Source: Trichoplax adhaerens (taxonomy: Eukaryota > Placozoa > Uniplacotomia > Trichoplacea > Trichoplacidae). Taken from it: a stretch of 64,000 bases of DNA. Position 1 is the stretch's first letter. Every line of letters starts with the position of its first letter. This document shows positions 56,101 through 64,000 of this stretch, piece after piece. The position numbers and the translations under genes are program-made. The stretch lies in NCBI RefSeq assembly GCF_000150275.1, contig NW_002060951.1, forward strand, positions 315,329 through 379,328. The letters run 5' to 3'. The notes beneath the pieces are model-generated. The model was not told the DNA's origin and ran no database searches. It saw only the letters and a list, made by a program, of their open reading frames with translations.

Positions 56101-59100
56101 TTCGTGCAATTTATTTAACACTCGATGAACTCTTGATAAGCGACCAGCAGCAAAATATCAGAATTATTAGGGAGGATTGAATGCAGCAAATCTGATAATT
56201 ACTTTCTAAATGCAAGGGGTTTAAATTTTCTTCGCTAAAATAAGTTTTCAATTTTGAAATGATGATTAATATATTGTAAATTTTTCTTATCTTAATTTTA
56301 ATTGTTGATTAAAATGAAATTTGACATTCTGGTTTTATCCTTGTATAACTTGAATATTACTTAAATTGACATACTGCTTACCGCCTACTCTATAAATTTA
56401 GCAAAATAAGAAGTTTACCAATTTTTTCTTCGTTAATGCAATTGGTGTAATCGCTTGTCGCGAATTGCTATAGGTATGCTTTGCTAGTATCGGAGGTCTG
56501 AATTCAATTAAAAACGAAAATAATTCCTTGTATATATATTAAAGGGTCATTTGTGGAGTATAGCTTCGAAAATAATTAGAAATATGGCATAAGAAATTGC
56601 AATCTATGCAGCTTGGTGACAGCTCCAACTTACAATTATAATTATTTATAAAAGATATTTAATTGACACTATATTAATTAAATAAGCCAGTAATAAGGGT
56701 ATCTGCTAATTATTATCTTGGATGTATACGATAACTTCCAACTTCATCATTAACATTCTACTATCAGAATTAGGATGTTTATCACCTAGAACAATTTAAT
56801 TCGATATTAGTATGAAGTCTATTTGGTAAATCATAATTGTATCTATTCTTTCCATAAATATATTCGATCCTGCTACTTCATTAACCTCATAAGAATTTAT
56901 TTATGGCTTCCTTACATTGCTTAGGCAACGCGATTTGGTACGATGCCTGATTTTTAATCAATGACATATTTATAAGAAATTTCTATTATTCCTGTATTAA
57001 TTACATATAGAAATCCACATAGATTACTATTTTAAATTGATGCCTTATGGTTAAGTAATGAAATAGTAATATCAATAACACCAGCAATCCCATAAGATTT
57101 CTAAAGTTGTATTTAATTCTAGGAATATGGAAGTTAACTACAATCAAGTGCATTGATCATATTAGCCTATTATCTTTATTATTCATCATAACAGGATCCG
57201 TAATATATAAAAGTGCACATTAACATTTTTATCCTTCGAATTGAATTTGATATTCTGTTCTTGCTATTGATTAAAGATATTAAAATCTGCATAGCCAGCA
57301 ATTTGTTATTTTGTATGTTATTCAGATTATTGATAGTTATATTGTGATGACATGTGAAAGACTGCATATAGCAATCATTGAATTTTATAATTGTACTTGA
57401 TGGTAATTTAAATACAATACAATTGAATTAAAGGAAAGAAGATAAGTCTATGATAAGATCACAAATTCAATACTTTTATTATGATTTCGTTCAAATTAAC
57501 TCAACTAATAATAACGATGATAAAGAAAGGTCTGCTATCTATTATTTATCTATAAGAGACTAATTCTTTAAACAGGATAATCAGTGCTAAATCGTAATTT
57601 TACTACTCTACAGCATAACAGTAAACCGGATGGGCTCAGTAAAATAAATAAATCAATGCTCACCAGATGTTATTAGTAACCGTGTTATTATGATAGCAGA
57701 TTCAAATAGAATATGTTTAATAATGGGCTATTGTTTGCCAGTTGGCAAATTGAGCTAAAAGAGACGAGACATGCAGATATATATCAACAAATGCGCGTAT
57801 TACTTAAAATTACGCTATTTGGTGTAATCATTGAACCTCCTTAACGGTCTTATTTTTTATCCTACTGTATGTTTTGTGCCAATGCAGGTTGTTGCAAGTC
57901 AGTTATAAAATAACTAGCTCTATTGATAACGATATTCTATAATGAATAGTTGAGTTCATTTTCCATTATGACTGTAGCTAAGTAAAAGCTGTTAATATCA
58001 CCACAGGAAATACGCAATATCCTACTACTGTCTTATAAGATATTGTCATATCCAAGTATTAATTTAATTTTTTCCGAATTTTATCGCAAATGCGAATTTG
58101 CAACAGTAATATAATCACACAGGTTCAGCTGTTTCAACCAAAATTCAATTACAATTCGTCTCACTGATATTTTTGGCGTAATCTTGGTTTTTTAAAATAT
58201 TGTCTTACTATAAGATAAATAAGTCAACGTATTTACGTTATCAACAGATCACATCTATAGTAATATCTATTTTAATTATCACTCGTAGATAGGTTATCAA
58301 CACAAAAAATTTTACTGCTAAAATAATTCAAATTGAAGTATGTTAAAATATGGCAATGTCAGTTATTTCTTTTCTTGGATTTGTTTAGAATTTTATTTAG
58401 ATTTGTAATTTTAATCTATACCAGAAACCTGAAGTAAGCACTAAGGAATTAACATTAGTCAATGAGTTGACTGGATTAATTAATTTTAGATCAGATTCTG
58501 TAAGATGTATGAAATAAATTTATGATGATAATAGGGTTTGTAGTCTAAAATAATAGTGATCATAAGCGTGATCGTTAAAATGGTAAATCTCATTTACTGT
58601 AATTAGTACCCGTATATCATCTTGTTAATACTGCAGTCCTTAAATAAGTAAATATTGTTATGATTTTTTGGCTCCATATGAATTCATATTGCTAATTGCA
58701 TGATTTAAAATAATAAATAAATAATGCAATAAAAGATAAAATAAGAACTTCATATCATTTTATCTTGTAACGTCAAAATAAACCTATTTTCCATAATGTA
58801 ATCATAACATGGAAATAATGTCGTAAAATATACTAGCTGTAGCAAATTTCATCTACTGCATGCATCAACCGAAAGTAGCCTATCCTAAGGAAAAATGTAT
58901 CCTGTTAATTTTTAATATCGTCACCGAGGAAAATAACAATTCATGAACAACAGCTTGTATGAACTTACGGTAGTCAATTAAGGTGAATAAGTAGAACACA
59001 CTAACAGTTACTCACGTTTGTTATTTTTGTCGTATGATTCATAAAAATATCATATATAATATCATATTATGGATGTTTATATAAAATATTTCATGTTAAT

Positions 59101-62100
59101 AAACAAGATATCGTTCTAAAGTCCATTGTATCTAGTCTTTAGCGTACAGTATAGTTGATGATTGTTTTTTGAGGAAAGTTGTCGAAAATACGGTGCAATA
59201 AGAAGAGGCCAAAAATAGAAAGTAGAACGATCAAAAAAAAACCTAATGCCATCTTGTACTTGTTGTAGCTAAACAACTTAAGAATTATTAAAATCCAAAG
59301 CGTATAATTAAAAAATTAAAATTATAATGTATTACATAAGATTAACTTATCTTTTAATTAGTAATGAAGACATAAGTTACAATACAGTAATAGAAAGAAA
59401 TATGAACACTTGATCACATTAATAGCTGAGTTAATTTAAAGTCGACGAATATGAGTTTCAAAATGACATTATTGATTAGTCACAAGGTGAGAGAATAAGT
59501 TGTTATTATTTCATGGAAACATAATCCGGCCAATGAGTCAACTTAAAAGATGAAAGGAATTTAATAAAATAGTCATTTTAACTATTGATAACGTAATTGA
59601 ATTGTCATTAAAGTGAATCAAAATAAAATCTAGATTAACATGCAGATGAATAATTCACTATCATTTGTCATTATTAAGGTAACAATATGCAATTAAACTG
59701 TGATGTAACATCTTCTTATTTAAAAAGAATTGCCTGCAATCCAACTGTTTTCATTCTCTATGATCATCGCTAGATAATTGTAGGCATTTGATCAGCAATT
59801 AATTTTACTAGATATCTTACGAAAGAAAAATAAATTTTATCTTTTCCCAATTTGATGAAATGGATTAAAATCGTTTTATTGATGATGGGGGAAATGATAG
59901 ACTGAATTCGTATGGCAGCTGCCACACGTCTCTTTCGTTACCATATGTTTTATTATATTTTAATCATCTTATTTCTTTCCATCTGGTTGCCGTTGACCAT
60001 TATTCTATATTTATTCATCTTTTGATTTCTTACCCCCTAGTGTTAGCTAAAAAAATCAAGGCGGTTTCTTTAACTGTAAGCGCCACTAAATTGATATTTA
60101 GTTAAAAGCTATTGAATTTATTCAAGTCAAATAGTCTATTATAAATTTGAATTATCTCATTATTACTTGGACGTGTGTGCTTGCCTATGGAAGTGTGTAA
60201 AAGCGTGTAAGGTTAATCTATCTGTCATCATTAAGGATTTGAAGATCAATCAATCAATCAAATTATTCACGTCATGATCTTGCTTTTGTCACATACTATT
60301 ATCGAAATTATAATATTATTCATATTAACAATCTAGCTTTTCTCTTCCGTCCATAACATAGATTTTGTAATTTGAGATTTATCTACTGTAATACTTTTTT
60401 TCACTTAATCCTATTGAAAACATGATCAGTTTAGATTTAAAATAGCTTACTACCGGTATTGACTTAAAGCTAATGGAAATCATTAGTAAATTAAGACATC
60501 TACGGGTAAGCCGAAAAAACAGATATATCAACATTAATGACTTATAAACGGAAGGAAAATTCGCAGATGGAATGACCCCTCCAAAAAAATAGATGAAAAC
60601 AACATTACCATTGTTCATGATCAATTCAGTATCGTCATCATATTTCTATTTGGGGATTGTTATATAAGATCGGAACGGATGAAGAATCGGTTGTATTATC
60701 TCATTTCAAGATAAAGCAGTGTATAAAGATAGAAAATGATGGAAAGAATAGAAAATTATACAAATAGTTAATCTATTAGTTCAATCGACCCAAGTTTGAA
60801 GTTAACATTTGCATAACTTGATTTATTTATTATCCTGATAATACCGTAACAAAATAGAATTAATTGAAAAGCACTTGACACATGGCTACAGACAATAGAA
60901 TAATAGGAAAGCAATTTAGTCAATGGTCATAACAATGGTCAAAGTAGATAATTGACATGTAAATAGTCGTCAGTTAGTTTTGTTTGTTAAATCTAATAAC
61001 AACAAAACAATTAATCTGATTAAGCTTTTTGAATGTGGACTAACAAGTCTAGTCTATTCGCCGAAGATTAGTATAATTGAGTGATTTACTAAAGACTTCT
61101 CCTAATAAAGTAGGGTTACACTTAAATAGGAGATAACGGGATAAATTTTATTAGATAATATTGTATGAACATGTCATAACAATAGATTAATGTATCATCA
61201 AACAAGTATAGTTAACAAAAGCAGGGCACAAATCAGTGATTGGAATAGAAGTCTGTACTGCTAGGAGGTGGCTTTGTCTTTTAATTTAATTACATTTGAC
61301 AATAGTGCAAGTAGCATTGTGTACGTGTTTGTAGGTTTTCAATCGAGAAAGTTTTTTTCAATCCAAGAGTCTTTCAACTGTCTAGATCGATAGTTGGATT
61401 AATTAAAACAATAACCAAATTAGAAAAGAATAGAAAGGGGATACATAAATACTTTACACATAGTCTACTTCCATTTCATACTCGGATTATCAGATAGTCA
61501 GCAAACCTATCCTGTTCCTTTGGCTAATTTAATTCGTGACCTAAAATATCGCTACTTTTTAGGTAAGATTTTATTTTTTTCTGTCATTGGAACTTATCAT
61601 CATTTTTATCATGACTACGTCCGTGTGCACTGTGCTTAAACTTGCTTAAATTTTTAAAGTTATCCTCCATCTTTATACGCTTGAAATATTACAGTATTTT
61701 GGAACTACATTTCGTCTGCAGGAGATTTACATTTGTTGTGATTAACAGTATAAGTTTGTGGTAATAGCAACCGTATTTCACATATTGTTCATGAGAAGAA
61801 AGGATTTCTTTCAGTTTATCGGTTACATGATCTTCTCTATGAGCCAAAAAAATCTTGGCCAACTTTTTTAAGTAATTCTAATACTGCTAACTTAATACCG
61901 AGAATCTTTGATCGAATAGTTTAATCAGTACATATATAATGACGGATTTAATTTTAATCAATGCAATTATTGGATACATGTCTACGACAACATACTATAG
62001 AAGTGTACGTTGGAATATTGGTAGCACCAAAGCAGAAATGATTTCATTAGATAATTAAGTTGGCTTCTCAATATTAATCAGACGATAAATTAATTATATA

Positions 62101-62892
62101 CCATTACTACTATTAGGCGGGGATAGAAGATATCTGAGAATATCTAGTCCTTTTGATGATTGACTTTAAATTTGTGCTGATGATTACTTCTTGCGTCTTC
62201 ATATTTTCAATATATGCCTAGTTTCGTGTCGTATGTATCAAATTGTCCACTTAATAAATCTATTGATTTTTAATTGATGGAGCTAACCATGGCAATTCAT
62301 TACCGTAGCAAAAGCCTTCATCATACTAGTATATCGCTATACCAGCTGATGGTTCAAAGTAGTACCGTAGTGAGAAAAAACTTCCAAGCTGATCGAATAG
62401 TACCTAAAACAACAAAACATATCCTGTACAGTAATTAAAATGGCGACTAATGTACCAAGCGGTACCCATTCTTGGCATGAAGAAATAAATTTAGAGATAA
62501 TAACAATAATAATTGATAGGCTAAGCTATTTAGCAAATTGAAAAAACCTGATCACCAGGTTAATACAGAAAAGAATGTGCAATTCTTCCCATTTAACAAA
62601 TCGGTTAACCACTGCACATAGGGTATATTATACACACTACAGCACAATGTATATTGTATTCTATTAATGACAACCATATTACAGTAAATGATGATATCTT
62701 GTTTCTATGATGAGTTACATATTTGTCAAGGTGTATGTTAGAATCTTTTCGAGGGAATTACATAACTACTGCTTACGGCTAATCTTCTAACTAAAATAAT
62801 CTTGCTTTGCATTATTAAAGAGATAAATCCTTTTTCTATGTTGTATAGATTCTAATCTTCATATCTGAAATTATTTCCTATCAAGAACAAAG
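47135..62892. other. 15.7 kb gene-free region between CAPSL copy 2 and DMRT
   Basis: I found no coding exon with family features on either strand. The open frames present (for example at 49098-49289, 53630-53854 and 60379-60624) are short and low in complexity. The sequence is very AT-rich, with poly-T and TTAATTAA-like runs, and noticeably poor in the TACTGTAC palindrome that is common in the left half of the window. It contains a degenerate tandem repeat at 50181-50765. Elsewhere the window averages a gene every 4-6 kb, so this interval stands out. Confidence 0.6.
50181..50765. repeat. Degenerate tandem repeat, about 3 units of 190-220 bp
   Basis: Units start near 50181, 50371 and 50591. 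Each has GCAAxATxxCAAxTAG, then AATTAAxxTxAAATA(G/A)GATTTTT, then a variable part with TGTGAGATAA(G/T)AT, then CAAATTTAATCGGATT and AAGCGA(G/A)ATCTTGTAGCA. Copies differ by many substitutions and indels, so the array is old. No protein is encoded. Confidence 0.8.
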
Positions 62893-63271
62893 ATGAAAAA
62901 TAGCGACAAGCAACAACGCTCACCTAAATGTGCTCGCTGCCGCAATCATGGGGTTATTTCTATCTTAAAAGGGCATAAACGTTATTGCCGTTGGCGCGAT
63001 TGTACATGTGCAAAATGTATCCTGATTGCAGAAAGGCAAAGAGTTATGGCTGCTCAAGTTGCGTTAAGGCGACAACAGGCACAAGAAGAAAATGAAGCAA
63101 TTTACTTTAATTCAGCATCCAGTAATGCCACTAATACAGCCGCAGCATCTAATATCCTCCCTTCGATCAATCACGATGGCAGCCATTGCCGTCAGGATAA
63201 AGAATCTATGGTGATCCATCACGGAATGAAACGCTTTAAAAGAGCAGATAGTCAAGATCATGATCGTCATG
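62893..63271 (+). CDS. DM-domain transcription factor, first coding exon (partial)
   Basis: DMRT-family zinc-module DNA-binding protein; relatives control sexual differentiation and neural development in animals. The ATG at 62893 starts [20 protein letters not shown]. The DM domain covers residues about 10-60 with all eight zinc ligands: C13, C16, H19, H28, C32, C37, C39 and C42, in the intertwined two-site arrangement. The recognition helix [20 protein letters not shown]-type sequence follows (here [17 protein letters not shown]), then QQAQEE. After the domain the protein turns Asn/Ala/Ser-rich. The exon most likely ends at 63271, where CATG is followed by GTAAGTT. Without splicing it would stop at 63303 after a non-conserved tail. 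The remaining exons lie past the window or in the last 700 bp, where I could not find them, so I do not assign a DMRT subtype. Confidence 0.9.
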
Positions 63272-64000
63272 GTAAGTTAAACTTAGTAAGGTATAATAAG
63301 TAATCATCTTCAATATTAATCAGTAATGTATGTATTTATGACAAAATAGTTGTTAATAATTATAAGTTAAGGTATAAGCTATATACTGCTATGTATTGGC
63401 CTGATTCCTGTTAGTAAATGCGACAATGTTGTTCAAATAGCTATCCAAGTAAATATGTGATGATGATGAACCGAAGTACTACTTTTAATGCGGTTAAAAA
63501 AATATTTCCTTCTGAGTGATTGCTCTATCAGTTGAAATATCGGGGGTAAAAGTTTTCCTCAACCGAAGTCATAAATGAACATATTTACAAAAGCATTTCG
63601 TTGAGGAATTCAGTAAAGAGAATTTATTTAAATTTGGTAACTGAAATACATAATCACTGCACTTTAAACCTATCCTCGTAGTGTATTTACAATATTTACT
63701 TTTCTTAGTCATTAAAACAGACTGTAGAATAGCTTTAGTTTAATAATCATTTTTACTTAAATCAGTGCCGTCGGCTTTCATGACTGAAAGAGAGTTACAA
63801 ATTTAAAGATTTTATTAGTATGTTGCCACATATTAAAGCTAACGCACACGTCTTAGATAATTTCAGTCGACCCCCTCCGGCCTTACTATTGAGCTATAAC
63901 AATTGCTTGGCATGTTTTCAAAAGAAATATAAAACATCATTTGATTCTTCTTGCTGGTACCGCGTGCTGCAAGTCGATTGAAATAATAATTATCCCCTAT
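63272..64000 (+). other. Presumed first intron of the DMRT gene
   Basis: AT-rich and without a readable exon in phase with the DM exon. Several stop codons occur in all frames. The window ends here. Confidence 0.45.

Overview
This is a eukaryotic, AT-rich stretch with intron-dense protein genes. Most introns are about 50-400 bp with GT-AG ends. The gene set is metazoan: a DM-domain factor, Mediator MED26, FAF1, calcyphosine-like proteins, dynein-2 light intermediate chain and CCP6. The combination of animal gene content, highly fragmented exons, compact introns and abundant self-complementary TACTGTAC/GTACAGTAC sequence in non-coding DNA suggests an early-branching animal. A placozoan (Trichoplax/Hoilungia type) is my best guess, but this is inference and not proof. 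I found no prokaryotic genes, CRISPR array, rRNA or convincing tRNA.

Layout: (1) 365-1121, minus: 5' half of DYNC2LI1, running off the left edge. (2) 2709-4055, plus: complete ALKBH7. (3) about 5022-6610, minus: a divergent R3HDM4-like gene. (4) 8.5-9.0 kb: two short inverted-repeat elements just upstream of AGBL4/CCP6 (9148-13740, plus), which carries a tandemly duplicated 51-nt coding exon. (5) 14850-18137, minus: MED26, with a large last exon and a 2.3 kb intron. (6) 18.1-22.2 kb: repeat-rich intergenic DNA, densest in the TACTGTAC palindrome near 19.3-20.9 kb. (7) 22206-24065, minus: MTAP, complete, with a 12-nt first coding exon. (8) 24646-30628, plus: glucosidase II beta subunit (PRKCSH), 19 exons, ending in HDEL. 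(9) 32245-37731, plus: FAF1, 21 exons. (10) 39930-42510 and 45520-47134, plus: two tandem CAPSL-type calcyphosine genes with identical exon structure, with a decayed fragment of a third copy between them. (11) 47.1-62.9 kb: a gene-free stretch of about 15.7 kb with a degenerate tandem repeat at 50.2-50.8 kb. (12) 62893-63271, plus: first coding exon of a DMRT gene, continuing past the right edge.

How the genes relate: DYNC2LI1 (retrograde intraflagellar transport), AGBL4 (tubulin deglutamylation) and the CAPSL pair (proteins of motile ciliated cells) form a notable group of cilium-related genes. A strict RFX X-box match lies upstream of the second CAPSL gene. PRKCSH works in ER N-glycan trimming, FAF1 in p97/ubiquitin handling, MTAP in methionine salvage, ALKBH7 in mitochondria, and MED26 in Pol II transcription. 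Gene models were spliced by eye. For ALKBH7, AGBL4, MTAP, PRKCSH, FAF1 and both CAPSL genes, the summed exon lengths are exact multiples of three and the phases agree at every junction.
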